64,000 nt of DNA from an uncultured Paracoccaceae bacterium (lineage in GTDB: Bacteria; Pseudomonadota; Alphaproteobacteria; Rhodobacterales; Rhodobacteraceae). Shown here one piece after another: positions 19,438 to 31,031 of this stretch. How positions within the stretch are numbered: position 1 is the stretch's first letter; the number at the start of each line of letters is the position of its first letter. Below the pieces are notes generated by a model that had not been told where the DNA came from, searched no databases, and was given only the letters and a program-made list of their open reading frames with translations. The DNA is taken from assembly GCA_947497985.1 (NCBI GenBank), contig CANMIX010000008.1:124001-188000 (forward strand), read 5' to 3'. The position numbers and the translations under genes are program-made.

Positions 19438-21354
19438 ATGCAGTCATCCCGTGCGCAGACCCGTGTTGCGACCGTTGCCCGAATAGGAACGCCGATGAAA
19501 TGGCTGGGCCTTGGGCTTGGTACGCTTATTTTGGCCACTGGGCTTGCCCGTGCCGAAGACGGGGTGACCAAGAGCCACGGTTATTCCTATTTTGGAAATC
19601 TCGACTATCCGGCGGATTTCGAGCATCTCGACTACGTAAACCCGGATGCCCCCAAGGGCGGGGAGTTGTCGCTGGCAACCTCGGGCACGTTTGACTCTTT
19701 GAACCCTTATTCTCGCAAAGGGCGTTCAGGTGTGCTGACGACGCTGCAATACGACAGCCTTATCGACAGCACGTCTGACGGCGTTGGCCAGTATTACGGG
19801 TTGCTGGCCGAAAGCCTGGAATATGACGAAGGGCGCAATTGGGTGATCTTCCACATGCGGCCCGAAGCGACGTTTTGGGATGGGACGCCTGTTACCGCCG
19901 AGGATGTGGTTTACAGCCACACATTGTTCATCACCCAAGGTTTGCCATCCTATGCGCAAGCCGTGAGCCATATGGTCACCGGTGCAGAAGCTTTGGACGC
20001 GCATACTGTCAAATTCACGTTTAACCCGGACGTGACCCGACGCAGTCTGATTGAAACTGTCGGCAATACGCCTGTGTTTTCAAAAGCCTGGTTCGAAGCG
20101 GATGAGACCCGTCGTCTGGATGAGCCGCGCTTGGAAGTGGCGGTAGGCTCTGGCCCTTACATGTTGGACAGCTACGACATCAATCGACGCATCACCTATA
20201 AACGACGTGACGATTATTGGGGAAAAGATCTTCCCATTAATGTGGGTCGTCACAATTACGACCGCATCCGGGTGGAATATTTTGCGGACCAGACCGCGTC
20301 CTTTGAGGGATTTAAAGCGGGTGAATATACATTCCGAATTGAGCCGGACGCAAAGGTTTGGGCGACGTCTTATGACTTCCCAAAGATTGGCGAAGGGTCG
20401 GTGGTCAAAGAAGAAATCCCGGATCAAAGCGCGCCGAATCCAACCGGGTTTGTGTTTAACCTAGGCAAACCGCAGTTGGCGGACAAAGAGGTCCGCGCCG
20501 CCTTGGCTTTGGCCTTCAATTTTGAATGGGTGAATGAATCGCTGTTGTTTGGGCTGTCGACCCAGCGCAGTTCCTTTGTCGAAGGCACCCATCTGGAGGC
20601 AAAAGATGTCCCAGCAGACGGGGAGCTGACCTTTTTGAAGGGCTTGGGGGACGTTGTCCCGGCCGAGTTCCTGACAACACCTGTAGCTCTGAGCCATAAC
20701 TCCAAAGCTGAGCGTTTGCGGGATCGGCGAAATCTGCGTCAAGCGGCAAAAATGCTGGAAACTGCGGGATGGGTTGTGGGTGACGATAAACTGCGTCGCA
20801 ACCCAGCCGGTGAGACGCTGAAGATCGAAATTCCTTATGCGACCAGCGTGCCGGAAACCGTGGCAACCATGATCGAGACCTATGTGCAAAACCTGCAAGC
20901 CTTGGGCGTGGATGCCATCGCAGAAAAGGTCGACCCGTCCCAGTTTACTTTGCGGCAGCGGGAACGGGACTACGAAATGGTCTATTCCAGCCGTTACAGC
21001 TCGTTTCTGTCAACGGGCGGTGGTTTGAGCCAGATGTATGGGTCCAAAGAAGCCGAATTCAGCCTGTTCAACCCGGCAGGTCTTGCGAGTCCCCTGGTTG
21101 ATGCCATCATTGATGCGTCGTTTGAAACCACAAATCAGGCCGATCAGGACGCGGCCTTGATGGCGCTGGACCGGGCACTGCGGTACGAGTTCTTTGTGGT
21201 GCCTGATGGCTATGTGCCGAACTACTGGGTTAGCTATTTCGATATGTACGAACACCCCGAAAACCTGCCGAAATTCGCTCTGGGCTGGTTGGATCTGTGG
21301 TGGGTCAATCCTGACAAGGAAGCCGAACTGAAAGCCAAAGGCGCGTTGCGGTAA
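19438..21354 (+). CDS. yejA: Peptide/microcin C-type ABC transporter substrate-binding protein
   Basis: SBP family 5 motifs ([47 protein letters not shown]); GGAGG upstream of ATG 19438; signal segment [20 protein letters not shown]. Confidence 0.92.
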   Translation: MQSSRAQTRVATVARIGTPMKWLGLGLGTLILATGLARAEDGVTKSHGYSYFGNLDYPADFEHLDYVNPDAPKGGELSLATSGTFDSLNPYSRKGRSGVLTTLQYDSLIDSTSDGVGQYYGLLAESLEYDEGRNWVIFHMRPEATFWDGTPVTAEDVVYSHTLFITQGLPSYAQAVSHMVTGAEALDAHTVKFTFNPDVTRRSLIETVGNTPVFSKAWFEADETRRLDEPRLEVAVGSGPYMLDSYDINRRITYKRRDDYWGKDLPINVGRHNYDRIRVEYFADQTASFEGFKAGEYTFRIEPDAKVWATSYDFPKIGEGSVVKEEIPDQSAPNPTGFVFNLGKPQLADKEVRAALALAFNFEWVNESLLFGLSTQRSSFVEGTHLEAKDVPADGELTFLKGLGDVVPAEFLTTPVALSHNSKAERLRDRRNLRQAAKMLETAGWVVGDDKLRRNPAGETLKIEIPYATSVPETVATMIETYVQNLQALGVDAIAEKVDPSQFTLRQRERDYEMVYSSRYSSFLSTGGGLSQMYGSKEAEFSLFNPAGLASPLVDAIIDASFETTNQADQDAALMALDRALRYEFFVVPDGYVPNYWVSYFDMYEHPENLPKFALGWLDLWWVNPDKEAELKAKGALR

Positions 21355-21356
21355 TC

Positions 21357-22463
21357 ATGGCAGCCTATATCCTACGACGCCTATTGTTGGTGATCCCCAC
21401 CCTGTTGGGGATCATGATTGTTAACTTTGCCCTGGTGCAATTTGTCCCCGGCGGCCCGATTGAACAGATCATCGCGCAGCAACAGGGGCAGGGCGATGTC
21501 TTTGCCGGGTTCTCTGGCGGCGGGGCCGAGGCGAACCTGGAGTTGGACAATGATCTGACACTCGGGGGCGGCGGTGACGAAAAATATGCCGGTGCCCGAG
21601 GTTTGCCGCCCGAGTTCATCGAAGAACTTGAGCGTGAGTTCGGTTTTGACAAACCACCCCTGCAACGGTTCTTGCTGATGCTAGGCAACTACGCTCGTTT
21701 TGATTTCGGTGAGAGCTATTTCCGCAAAATCGGTGTAATCGATCTGGTGCTTGAGAAAATGCCGGTTTCGATCACGCTAGGGCTTTGGTCGACGTTGATC
21801 GCCTATATGATCTCGATCCCATTGGGCATTCGCAAAGCCATCAAGGACGGCAGCAACTTTGACACCTGGACCAGTGGTGCGATAATTGCGGCTTATGCGA
21901 TCCCCGGATTTCTGTTTGCGATCCTGCTGTTGGTCTTGTTCGCCGGTGGCTCATACTGGCAGATCTTCCCGCTGCGGGGGCTGACGTCGGATAACTTTAG
22001 CGAACTCAGCCTCATTGGCAAAATTGGTGACTATTTCTGGCACATCGCTCTGCCAGTGCTTGCCTCGACCATTGCCAGCTTTGCGACCTTGACGCTTTTG
22101 ACCAAGAACTCGTTTCTGGACGAGATCAAGAAACACTATGTCATGACGGCCCGGGCCAAGGGGCTGACGGAACGACGCGTGTTGTACGGTCACGTATTCC
22201 GGAACGCGATGCTGATTGTGATCGCGGGTTTTCCCGCTGTGTTCATCGGCGTCTTCTTTGGCGGCAGCCTGATTATCGAGACGATCTTCTCACTCGACGG
22301 GCTTGGGCGGCTCGGGTTCGAAGCGGCCGTGGCGCGAGACTATCCAATTGTGTTTGGCACCTTGTTCATCTTTGGCCTGATGGGGCTGGTGGTCGGGATT
22401 ATTTCTGACCTGATGTATGTGCTGGTCGATCCGCGCATCGATTTCGAAAGCCGGGAGGGATAA
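21357..22463 (+). CDS. yejB: Microcin C/peptide ABC transporter permease
   Basis: [37 protein letters not shown]. Confidence 0.95.
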   Translation: MAAYILRRLLLVIPTLLGIMIVNFALVQFVPGGPIEQIIAQQQGQGDVFAGFSGGGAEANLELDNDLTLGGGGDEKYAGARGLPPEFIEELEREFGFDKPPLQRFLLMLGNYARFDFGESYFRKIGVIDLVLEKMPVSITLGLWSTLIAYMISIPLGIRKAIKDGSNFDTWTSGAIIAAYAIPGFLFAILLLVLFAGGSYWQIFPLRGLTSDNFSELSLIGKIGDYFWHIALPVLASTIASFATLTLLTKNSFLDEIKKHYVMTARAKGLTERRVLYGHVFRNAMLIVIAGFPAVFIGVFFGGSLIIETIFSLDGLGRLGFEAAVARDYPIVFGTLFIFGLMGLVVGIISDLMYVLVDPRIDFESREG

Positions 22464-22467
22464 GGCG

Positions 22468-23583
22468 ATGTCGATGTTTACTTTGTCACCGCTGAACCAA
22501 CGCCGTTGGCGTAACTTTCGCGGCAATCGGCGGGCCTATTGGTCGCTGGTTCTGTTTTCCATTCTCTTTGGCCTGTCCTTGCTGGCGGATGTTTTGGCCA
22601 ATGATAAGCCGATCCTTGTACGCTACCGGGGGGAGTTCTTTGTACCGGTTATGACCTCCTATGCAGAAACCCGTTTCGGCGGCGATTTCGAGACTGAGGC
22701 GGCTTACCGCGACCCCGAAGTGCAATGTCTGATCCGATCCGGTGGGTTAGAAGACTGTTTTGATGACCCCGATGGGATTATCGAGGCGATTGGCGCGGGT
22801 ACTTATGAGGCCGAAGGATTTGAAAAAGGCTGGTCGATCTGGCCGCTCATTCCCTATTCTTTTGACACGGCCGTGGACCGGCCAGGCGCGGCGCCACTGC
22901 CGCCCAATGCTCAGAACTGGCTGGGCACCGACAGTCGCAAACGCGATGTATTGGCGCGTGTCATTCACGGGTTCCGCCTGTCGATTGTGTTTACGCTGAT
23001 GGTCACCGCCGCTGCGACAATCATTGGTGTTGTTGCGGGCGCTGTGCAGGGGTTCTTTGGAGGCTGGGTCGACCTGATTTTCCAACGAATTATCGAGGTG
23101 TGGGCCTCCACACCGTCGCTGTATGTCATCATCATCCTGTTTGCGATTTTGGGACGCAGTTTCTGGCTGTTGGTTTTCCTCAGCATCCTCTTTGGCTGGA
23201 CCGCGCTTGTGGGCGTGGTGCGGGCTGAATTCTTGCGGGCACGCAACCTGGAATACGTTCGTGCGGCGCGGGCCTTGGGTGTCGGAAACGTGACGATCAT
23301 GTTCCGTCATATGCTACCGAACGCTATGGTCGCCACGCTCACTATGTTGCCGTTCATTGTAACAGGCACCATTGGCACGCTGGCCTCGCTGGATTTTCTG
23401 GGCTTTGGTCTCCCGTCGTCTTCCCCGTCTTTGGGAGAGCTGACATTGCAGGCCAAACAAAACCTGCAAGCGCCCTGGTTGGCCTTTACCGCCTTTATCA
23501 CTTTTGCCCTGATGCTCTCGCTTCTGGTCTTCATCTTTGAAGGCGTGCGCGATGCATTTGATCCAAGAAAGACCTTTTCATGA
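22468..23583 (+). CDS. yejE: Peptide ABC transporter permease
   Basis: LSPLNQRRWRNFRGNRRAYWSLVLFSILFGLSLLAD. Confidence 0.95.
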   Translation: MSMFTLSPLNQRRWRNFRGNRRAYWSLVLFSILFGLSLLADVLANDKPILVRYRGEFFVPVMTSYAETRFGGDFETEAAYRDPEVQCLIRSGGLEDCFDDPDGIIEAIGAGTYEAEGFEKGWSIWPLIPYSFDTAVDRPGAAPLPPNAQNWLGTDSRKRDVLARVIHGFRLSIVFTLMVTAAATIIGVVAGAVQGFFGGWVDLIFQRIIEVWASTPSLYVIIILFAILGRSFWLLVFLSILFGWTALVGVVRAEFLRARNLEYVRAARALGVGNVTIMFRHMLPNAMVATLTMLPFIVTGTIGTLASLDFLGFGLPSSSPSLGELTLQAKQNLQAPWLAFTAFITFALMLSLLVFIFEGVRDAFDPRKTFS

Positions 23584-25169
23584 GCGCAGTTTTGCAAGTG
23601 AAAGACCTCCGCGTGGCCTTCCGACAAGACGGCAAGCGGGTTGAGGCGGTAAAAGGCGTGTCCTTTACCGTAGACAAAGGGGAAACCGTGGCATTGGTGG
23701 GGGAATCCGGCTCTGGTAAGTCGGTGTCCGCCCTATCCACGGTGTCATTGCTAGGCGAAAGCGCAGAGGTTTCGGGCTCGGTCAAATACGGCGACACTGA
23801 GATGGTCGGCGCGGATGAGGCCCATCTGCGCAAGGTGCGCGGCAATGATATCTCATTCATCTTCCAAGAGCCAATGACCTCTTTGAATCCGCTGCACACG
23901 TTGGAAAAGCAGCTGGCTGAAAGCCTTGCGCTGCACCAGGGATTGGTCGGCAGTGCCGCACGTCAACGGATCCTTGAACTGATGGAACGGGTAGGTATTC
24001 GCGATGCCGAAAGCCGCCTGGGCGCCTATCCGCACCAACTATCAGGTGGGCAACGTCAGCGGGTGATGATTGCGATGGCCTTGGCCAATAAACCCGACAT
24101 TCTGATCGCGGATGAGCCGACAACAGCACTGGACGTGACCATTCAGGCGCAGATCCTTGATCTGTTGGCTGAACTGCGAGAACGCGAGGGGATGGGTGTG
24201 TTGTTCATCACCCACGATCTGGCAATTGTGCGCCGCATTGCTGACCGTGTCTGTGTGATGAAGGATGGCGAAATTGTCGAGGCAGGGCCGACCGCTGAGA
24301 TCTTTGCCAACCCGCAACATCCCTACACGCAAAAACTGCTGGCGGCCGAACCATCTGGCATTCCGGATCCGGTGCCAAACGCTGCGTCCGAGATTGTCGC
24401 CGCCCAGGATCTGAAGGTGTGGTTCCCAATCCAGCGTGGTTTCCTGCGCAAAACAGTCGGCCATATCAAGGCGGTGAACCCGTGCTCCATTTCGATCCGT
24501 GCGGGAGAGACGTTGGGGATTGTGGGGGAGTCCGGTTCTGGCAAAACCACGATGGCTCTGGCGATTATGCGATTGATTGCCTCTGAAGGCGCTGTGCAAT
24601 TCGAAGGTCAAGATTTGCGCAAATGGTCCACGCGTGAACTGCGGGATCTGCGCAAGGATATGCAGATTGTGTTCCAAGACCCCTTTGGCGCGCTTTCGCC
24701 ACGCATGACATGTGCGCAAATCATCGCCGAAGGGCTGACCGTGCATGAGGTGGACAATCACCGCAACCAGCGGGACCTGGTGGCCGAGGTGATGGAGGAA
24801 GTCGGGCTGGATCCGGCTGCCATGGACCGCTACCCGCATGAGTTTTCAGGCGGCCAGCGCCAGCGAATTGCCATTGCGCGTGCGATGGTTTTGCGGCCGA
24901 AACTGGTGGTTCTGGATGAGCCGACTTCGGCGCTGGACATGACTGTTCAGGTGCAGATTGTCGAGCTGCTGCGGGATCTGCAAAAACGTTATGGGTTGGC
25001 CTATATGTTTATCAGCCACGATCTGAATGTCGTACGGGCGATGTCGCATACTGTTATGGTCATGAACCAAGGTGATGTGGTTGAAAGTGGTCCGGCAGAG
25101 GACGTTTTTACTGCGCCACAAGCTGCATACACTCAACGTCTCCTGTCAGCGGCTGTGCCAGCTGAGTAA
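23580..25169 (+). CDS. yejF: Peptide ABC transporter ATP-binding protein with two ABC domains
   Basis: Two Walker A (GESGSGKS, GESGSGKT) and two signature motifs (LSGGQRQR, FSGGQRQR). Confidence 0.96.
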   Translation: MSAVLQVKDLRVAFRQDGKRVEAVKGVSFTVDKGETVALVGESGSGKSVSALSTVSLLGESAEVSGSVKYGDTEMVGADEAHLRKVRGNDISFIFQEPMTSLNPLHTLEKQLAESLALHQGLVGSAARQRILELMERVGIRDAESRLGAYPHQLSGGQRQRVMIAMALANKPDILIADEPTTALDVTIQAQILDLLAELREREGMGVLFITHDLAIVRRIADRVCVMKDGEIVEAGPTAEIFANPQHPYTQKLLAAEPSGIPDPVPNAASEIVAAQDLKVWFPIQRGFLRKTVGHIKAVNPCSISIRAGETLGIVGESGSGKTTMALAIMRLIASEGAVQFEGQDLRKWSTRELRDLRKDMQIVFQDPFGALSPRMTCAQIIAEGLTVHEVDNHRNQRDLVAEVMEEVGLDPAAMDRYPHEFSGGQRQRIAIARAMVLRPKLVVLDEPTSALDMTVQVQIVELLRDLQKRYGLAYMFISHDLNVVRAMSHTVMVMNQGDVVESGPAEDVFTAPQAAYTQRLLSAAVPAE

Positions 25170-25251
25170 TTGGTCCGTCAGGTCTGAGACGTGGAGCTAA
25201 AACTCCCGCGCCCGCATGTGCCTTGCCTTCGGCAATGACCCCTTGGCGGTC

Positions 25252-25290
25252 TTGGGCCAGGCTCGGCGCAGAGCGCCGAGCCTGGCCCAA
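25252..25290. repeat. Perfect 18-bp inverted repeat with 3-nt loop at a convergent junction (candidate bidirectional terminator)
   Basis: TTGGGCCAGGCTCGGCGC-aga-GCGCCGAGCCTGGCCCAA. Confidence 0.88.
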
Positions 25291-25354
25291 CGGAAGCGGT
25301 GCATGTCATACATGCACCTGCGACGGGCGGGAGGACTTGTTGGATCAAAATGCC

Positions 25355-26710
25355 TTAGATCGCTGCGCTATGTCCTGCCTTGCTGAGGTCATAAGCGTCA
25401 AATTCACGGGCAATCACGCGTGTCAGCGGATGGGCATGGCGATGTAAAACAAAGTTGCCTCCGCTCAAGTCGATCATGTTGGGGAAACGCGCGGCAACAC
25501 GTTCGAACAGGGCGTTTAGGTCTGGAGTTGAGATTGAAAAGTCTCGCCGGATCTCATCCCCATCTATGCTAAAATCACACATTAAAGTTTCGATTAGGCG
25601 CGCGCGCAGATGGTCGTCACCAGCAAAGACATGACCACGCGACGTCGAGAACCGGCCCTCACGAATGGCAGCTGTATGAGCCGATGTCGCGGCTGCGTTT
25701 TGTGCATAACCATGGTGAAAACGGGAAATCGAAGACGCCCCAAGGCCGATGAGCACCTCTGAACGGTCATCTGTATAGCCTTGGAAATTACGGCGCAGCT
25801 TTCCAAGAGTTTGCGCCACGGACAAGCCATCTTCGGGGCGCGCAAAGTGATCGATGCCGATTTCTTTGTACCCATCCCATTGGAACAGCTGCTGTGCAGT
25901 CTCAAACAGCTCCAGCCGGGCTTCGGGCGTTGGCAAAGCCTCAGATGGGATCATGTTCTGACGGCGCGCCATCCATGGAACATGTGCGTAGCCATACAGG
26001 GCGACACGATCGGGTGACAGAGACAGCAGTTTCTGGACGCTATCGGCCATACGGGTGTTGGTCTGATGGGGCAGGCCATAAAGGATGTCTGCGTTCAAAC
26101 TGGCGATACCATGGGCGCGCAATAAGTCTACGGTTGCACGCGTCGTCTCATAACTTTGCGGGCGACCGATGGTTTCCTGAATTTCAGGGTCGAAGTCTTG
26201 TATCCCGATCGATGCGCGGTTCATTCCCGCCGCAACCAAAGCTTCAATCCGTGCCTTGTCTATTTCATTTGGGTCAATCTCGACCGAGAATTCGGCGTCT
26301 TGCGCCAAAGGCGCGACAGTGGAAATTTTTGCGGCAAGATCACGCATCATGTCGGGTGACAAAAGGGTCGGTGTGCCTCCACCCCAATGCAGACGGGACA
26401 GGGTAACACCTGCAGGCAGATGTTGCGCCAGGAGGTCTAACTCCGCCTTGAGCACTTCAAGGTAGCGCTGTACCGGGGAATCGGATTGGGTGCCTTGGGT
26501 GCGGCAGGCGCAAAACCAACACAGCCTGCGGCAAAATGGAACATGCACGTAAAGAGAGATTTCACTGTTGGGTGCGATGTCTTGTATCCACCTTGTAAAC
26601 AAGGGAGAATCCACGGATGATCCAAAATGAGGCGCCGTGGGATAGCTTGTGTAGCGCGGCACTTTGGCATCGAATAAACCGAAGCGGGCCAATTGTGATT
26701 TCGTATCCAT
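25355..26710 (-). CDS. hemN: Oxygen-independent coproporphyrinogen III oxidase (radical SAM)
   Basis: VHVPFCRRLCWFCACRT, GGGTPTLL, RASIGIQDFDPEIQETIGRPQ. Confidence 0.96.
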   Translation of the reverse strand: MDTKSQLARFGLFDAKVPRYTSYPTAPHFGSSVDSPLFTRWIQDIAPNSEISLYVHVPFCRRLCWFCACRTQGTQSDSPVQRYLEVLKAELDLLAQHLPAGVTLSRLHWGGGTPTLLSPDMMRDLAAKISTVAPLAQDAEFSVEIDPNEIDKARIEALVAAGMNRASIGIQDFDPEIQETIGRPQSYETTRATVDLLRAHGIASLNADILYGLPHQTNTRMADSVQKLLSLSPDRVALYGYAHVPWMARRQNMIPSEALPTPEARLELFETAQQLFQWDGYKEIGIDHFARPEDGLSVAQTLGKLRRNFQGYTDDRSEVLIGLGASSISRFHHGYAQNAAATSAHTAAIREGRFSTSRGHVFAGDDHLRARLIETLMCDFSIDGDEIRRDFSISTPDLNALFERVAARFPNMIDLSGGNFVLHRHAHPLTRVIAREFDAYDLSKAGHSAAI

Positions 26711-26745
26711 GCCTCTATTTTAGGTGGTGTAACGTCCCCAGGTCA

Positions 26746-26759
26746 TTGACCCAGATCAA
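26746..26759. promoter_or_regulatory. FNR-type site TTGACCCAGATCAA between hemN and fnrL
   Basis: Matches TTGAT-N4-ATCAA with one mismatch; in the divergent intergenic region. Confidence 0.8.
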
Positions 26760-26771
26760 TTGGAATTTACC

Positions 26772-27509
26772 ATGGCAGCGCCTGTCCTTTCGCATGTAAA
26801 ATGTGCCGATTGTCCGATCCGGCACCGGGCTGTTTGTGCCCGCTGCAATGCGGATGAGCTGGATGAACTGGACACGGTTAAATATTACCGCAGCTATGAA
26901 GCCGGTCAGCCGATTGTGTGGTCCGGGGATCAGATGGATTTCGTTGGCTCGGTTGTGTCCGGCGTTGCGACGCTGACCCAGACGATGGAAGACGGTCGCA
27001 CACAGATGGTGGGCCTTTTGTTGCCGAGCGATTTTGTGGGGCGTCCGGGGCGGGATGCGGCCGCTTATAACGTCGTGGCCACCAATACGGTCATGATGTG
27101 CTGTTTCCGCAGAAAACCGTTTGAAGACCTGATGGCACGCACGCCGCATATCGCGCATCGCCTTTTGGAAATGACCTTGGACGAGCTGGACGCCGCGCGG
27201 GAGTGGATGTTGGTTTTGGGACGCAAAACCGCACGTGAAAAGATCGCGAGCCTGTTGTCAATCATCGCACGCCGCGATGCTTCGCTTGAGAATGGTCCAT
27301 TGGACAGGGTCGAATTTGAACTGCCACTGACACGCGAGGCGATGGCGGATTATCTGGGTTTAACGCTGGAAACCGTCAGCCGCCAGGTGTCGGCCTTGAA
27401 AAAGGATGGGGTGATCGAGCTGGAAGGCAAACGCCATATTATCGTCCCGGACATGAGCCGTCTGATGGATGAAGCTGGTGATGACAGTGACGGTGGATAC
27501 TTGGTCTGA
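26772..27509 (+). CDS. fnrL: FNR/CRP-family oxygen-sensing regulator (FnrL-like)
   Basis: N-terminal Cys cluster KCADCPIRHRAVCARC and CRP-type HTH MADYLGLTLETVSRQVSALKKDGVI. Confidence 0.92.
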   Translation: MAAPVLSHVKCADCPIRHRAVCARCNADELDELDTVKYYRSYEAGQPIVWSGDQMDFVGSVVSGVATLTQTMEDGRTQMVGLLLPSDFVGRPGRDAAAYNVVATNTVMMCCFRRKPFEDLMARTPHIAHRLLEMTLDELDAAREWMLVLGRKTAREKIASLLSIIARRDASLENGPLDRVEFELPLTREAMADYLGLTLETVSRQVSALKKDGVIELEGKRHIIVPDMSRLMDEAGDDSDGGYLV

Positions 27510-27650
27510 ACGTTCGGACCCGCTCCGCGCATCCCGAACCAGCGCAAAAAATGACCCGCACCATGCGTTGGAGACACGATGCGGGCCAAACCGGATCGAC
27601 GCGCCCATAAACGGAGACGTGGCGCGGGACCCGTCGTCGGCTCTTGGTTT

Positions 27651-28490
27651 TTAGTGGGCCATCAAAACCGGACGGCTGGTGGCTTCCAGGATATTGCGGG
27701 TCGCGCCACCCAAGATCGCTTCGCGGAAGCGGGAATGACCATAAGCTCCCATTACAATCAGGTCGGCATCAATGTCTTCTGCGTGACGTATCAACACATC
27801 TGCAGTGCGTGGCATGGATTTCGCCAAGACATTCACCTCGCAGGCTATGCCGTGGCGAGCCAGCATCTGGCACAACAGCCCACCGGGGTCTGAACGATCT
27901 GGACCATGGCGAGGTGGATCGATGACCACCACATGCACACATTCGGCGGCCTTTAGGAATGGCATCGCCTTGCGGATGGCCGATAGGGCTTCTGCGCTTT
28001 CGTTCCAGCCAATTAGCACACGTTTGGTGTCGCGCATTGCCTCGCCGCCCTCTGGAACCACCAGAACCGGCGCGGCGCTCTCAAACAGCCCAGCTTCAAC
28101 AATGGCCTCGCCTTCAATCGTGACCTTTGGACCATAAGGTTTGCCGACAATCATCAAGTCACAAAACCGGCCACGGCGGGAGACATGGCGGGTAATCTGT
28201 CCCAATGGTGCGACGGCGCTGAACGCTGCGAACGGTGTTCCGGCACGCGCTAAACTGGCCTCTGTATGGGCTTGCAAGGCTGCGGCCTCTTCCTTAGCGA
28301 CCTGCAGAGACTGTTGCAGGATCATCGCATTGGCCATTCCGTAGTCATAGCAGTTTTGGGTGCGATCAATCCCAAGACACAGCGCGTCTGTATGGGCCTC
28401 AAATCGTTGCGCCAACGCGGAGGTTTGATCCAGCGGTGCCTTGGCACGTTCTACGTCACTGATGACGGTCAACAAAGTTTTGTAACTCAT
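27651..28490 (-). CDS. Universal stress protein family
   Basis: MSYKTLLTVISDVER...; GAYGHSRFREAILGGATRNIL USP ATP-binding motif. Confidence 0.9.
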   Translation of the reverse strand: MSYKTLLTVISDVERAKAPLDQTSALAQRFEAHTDALCLGIDRTQNCYDYGMANAMILQQSLQVAKEEAAALQAHTEASLARAGTPFAAFSAVAPLGQITRHVSRRGRFCDLMIVGKPYGPKVTIEGEAIVEAGLFESAAPVLVVPEGGEAMRDTKRVLIGWNESAEALSAIRKAMPFLKAAECVHVVVIDPPRHGPDRSDPGGLLCQMLARHGIACEVNVLAKSMPRTADVLIRHAEDIDADLIVMGAYGHSRFREAILGGATRNILEATSRPVLMAH

Positions 28491-28562
28491 CCTGCACCTC
28501 ACACGGTTCAAGGGGATCGCGCGTTCCTGGTTCAAGACTGTCATGGATCGTTGGGCAAAGTC

Positions 28563-28576
28563 TTGATGCAGATCAA
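28563..28576. promoter_or_regulatory. FNR box TTGATGCAGATCAA between usp and ccoN
   Basis: Exact TTGAT-N4-ATCAA consensus. Confidence 0.9.
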
Positions 28577-28671
28577 GGCCAGTTCTTGCCGATTGGGGCA
28601 TCACACTATCGGTCTGTAACCGCTCGAAGTCGCCCAACAGAATCGGCAAGAGCAAGGTAAAGGGACGATCA

Positions 28672-30276
28672 ATGTCTAACTATATCAAGCTGATAGTGCT
28701 TGGTCTCATAACGTTTTTTGCGATGATCGGGATCAATTTCGCACGCGATTTGGCCTATCAAGTGCATGCTGTAATCATCATGTTGGTAGCGGGGGGAATG
28801 TTCCTTTACACGCTGCGCCAAACGGATGAGCCACGCGCGCCAGAACCAAGTCATGAATATCTGGACGGCGTTGTACGCGCCGGTGTGATTGCCACCGCCT
28901 TTTGGGGTGTTGTCGGTTTTTTGGCAGGGACCTTCATTGCGTTCCAGCTCGCATTTCCAGCGTTGAATTTTAACTGGGCCGAAGGCTACGCGAACTTTGG
29001 TCGTCTGCGCCCGCTGCACACATCGGCGGTTATTTTTGCCTTTGGCGGCAACGCGTTGATCGCGTCGTCGTTCTTTATTGTGCAACGTACATCCGCTGCG
29101 CGGCTTTGGGGCGGGAACCTCGCCTGGTTCGTGTTCTGGGGTTACCAGCTTTTTATCGTATTGGCAGCAACTGGCTACCTGCTGGGGGGCACCCAGTCCA
29201 AAGAATACGCGGAACCCGAATGGTACGTTGATATCTGGCTGACCGTCGTTTGGGTGGCGTATCTGGCGGTGTACCTCGGCACGATCATCAAGCGCCGTGA
29301 GCCGCATATCTATGTGGCGAACTGGTTCTTTCTTGCCTTTATCGTGACCGTTGCGATGCTGCATGTGGTCAACAACCTGACTATCCCTGTGTCGATCTGG
29401 GGATCCAAATCCGTGATCGTCTGGCCGGGTGTACAGGATGCGATGGTGCAATGGTGGTATGGCCACAACGCTGTGGGCTTCTTCCTGACCGCGGGCTTTC
29501 TGGGGATGATGTACTATTTCATTCCGAAACAGGCGGAGCGACCGGTTTTCAGTTACAAACTGTCGATCATCCACTTCTGGGCGCTGATCTTCATCTATAT
29601 CTGGGCGGGCCCTCACCACCTGCATTACACCGCGCTTCCGGATTGGGCCTCGACCCTTGGTATGGTGTTCTCCATCGTTTTGTGGATGCCGAGCTGGGGC
29701 GGCATGATCAACGGCCTGATGACCCTGTCGGGCGCTTGGGACAAGCTGCGCACCGACCCGGTTCTGCGGATGCTGGTGATCTCGGTTGCTTTCTACGGCA
29801 TGTCTACATTTGAGGGTCCGATGATGTCGATCCGGGCTGTGAACTCCCTGTCGCACTATACCGACTGGACCATTGGCCACGTACATTCTGGCGCTTTGGG
29901 GTGGAACGGTATGATCACCTTTGGTGCACTGTATTACCTGACCCCGGTGCTGTGGAAACGCGATCGTCTCTATTCGCTCTCGCTGGTCAGCTGGCACTTC
30001 TGGCTCGCCACCATTGGCATCGTGCTCTACGCGGCGTCCATGTGGGTGACTGGTATCATGGAAGGTCTGATGTGGCGTGAAGTGGATGCCAATGGCTTCC
30101 TTGTGAACTCTTTCGCTGACACCGTTGCTGCGAAATTCCCGATGTATGTGGTGCGCGGTCTGGGCGGGGTCATGTACCTCACTGGGTCCCTGATCATGTG
30201 CTACAACCTCGTGATGACTGTCCGTAAGGCCCCGGCAAAAGAAGCCAGCCTTTCGGTCGCAGTCCCGGCTGAATAA
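28672..30276 (+). CDS. ccoN: cbb3-type cytochrome c oxidase subunit I
   Basis: [50 protein letters not shown]. Confidence 0.97.
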   Translation: MSNYIKLIVLGLITFFAMIGINFARDLAYQVHAVIIMLVAGGMFLYTLRQTDEPRAPEPSHEYLDGVVRAGVIATAFWGVVGFLAGTFIAFQLAFPALNFNWAEGYANFGRLRPLHTSAVIFAFGGNALIASSFFIVQRTSAARLWGGNLAWFVFWGYQLFIVLAATGYLLGGTQSKEYAEPEWYVDIWLTVVWVAYLAVYLGTIIKRREPHIYVANWFFLAFIVTVAMLHVVNNLTIPVSIWGSKSVIVWPGVQDAMVQWWYGHNAVGFFLTAGFLGMMYYFIPKQAERPVFSYKLSIIHFWALIFIYIWAGPHHLHYTALPDWASTLGMVFSIVLWMPSWGGMINGLMTLSGAWDKLRTDPVLRMLVISVAFYGMSTFEGPMMSIRAVNSLSHYTDWTIGHVHSGALGWNGMITFGALYYLTPVLWKRDRLYSLSLVSWHFWLATIGIVLYAASMWVTGIMEGLMWREVDANGFLVNSFADTVAAKFPMYVVRGLGGVMYLTGSLIMCYNLVMTVRKAPAKEASLSVAVPAE

Positions 30277-30290
30277 GGAGGGCCGGAGAG

Positions 30291-31019
30291 ATGGCAATTC
30301 TCGATAAACACAAGATCCTTGAAACCAACGCGACCCTCCTTTTGGTCTTTTCGTTTCTGGTGGTGACCATCGGTGGTCTGGTGCAGATTACGCCGCTGTT
30401 CTACCTGGAAAACACGATTGAGAAGGTCGAAGGCATGCGCCCCTACACGCCGCTTGAGCTGACGGGGCGCGACATCTACATCCGCGAAGGCTGCTATGTC
30501 TGTCACAGCCAGATGATCCGCCCGATGCGCGATGAGGTCGAACGTTATGGCCACTACTCGCTCGCGGCGGAATCCATGTATGATCACCCGTTCCAATGGG
30601 GCTCCAAACGTACCGGGCCGGATCTGGCTCGTGTTGGGGGGCGCTACTCGGATGATTGGCACGTGGACCATTTGCGCAACCCACAGGCCGTCGTGCCGGA
30701 ATCGGTGATGCCCAAATACGGCTTCCTGGAACGGACCATGATCGAAGGCGAATACATTGGCGACGTCATGGCCACCAACGCAATGGTCGGTGTGCCCTAC
30801 ACCGACGAGATGGTGGAGCAGGCGCAGCGCGACTTCCGGGCGCAAGCAGATCCCGACAGCGATTATGACGGGCTGCTTGAACGCTACGGCGAAGACATCA
30901 ATGTGCGCAACTTTGATGGCCAGCCGGGTGTATCCGAAGCCGACGCGTTGATCGCCTACCTGCAAATGATGGGGACATTGGTTGATTTCTCGACCTTCAC
31001 CCCAGACGCCAGCCGCTAA
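30291..31019 (+). CDS. ccoO: cbb3-type cytochrome c oxidase subunit II
   Basis: [63 protein letters not shown]. Confidence 0.97.
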   Translation: MAILDKHKILETNATLLLVFSFLVVTIGGLVQITPLFYLENTIEKVEGMRPYTPLELTGRDIYIREGCYVCHSQMIRPMRDEVERYGHYSLAAESMYDHPFQWGSKRTGPDLARVGGRYSDDWHVDHLRNPQAVVPESVMPKYGFLERTMIEGEYIGDVMATNAMVGVPYTDEMVEQAQRDFRAQADPDSDYDGLLERYGEDINVRNFDGQPGVSEADALIAYLQMMGTLVDFSTFTPDASR

Positions 31020-31031
31020 GGAGGAGATGGA

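Noticed and set aside
24042-24839. 265-aa minus-strand ORF within yejF
   Set aside because: Antisense to a well-supported ABC ATPase; no recognisable domain.
27651-28655. Full 334-aa version of the universal stress protein ORF
   Set aside because: The upstream extension runs through the FNR box and has no homologous look; start at 28490 preferred.
28669-30297. 542-aa minus-strand ORF covering ccoN
   Set aside because: Exact antisense shadow of ccoN, His/Arg/Gln-rich with no family signature; artefact of GC-biased codon usage.
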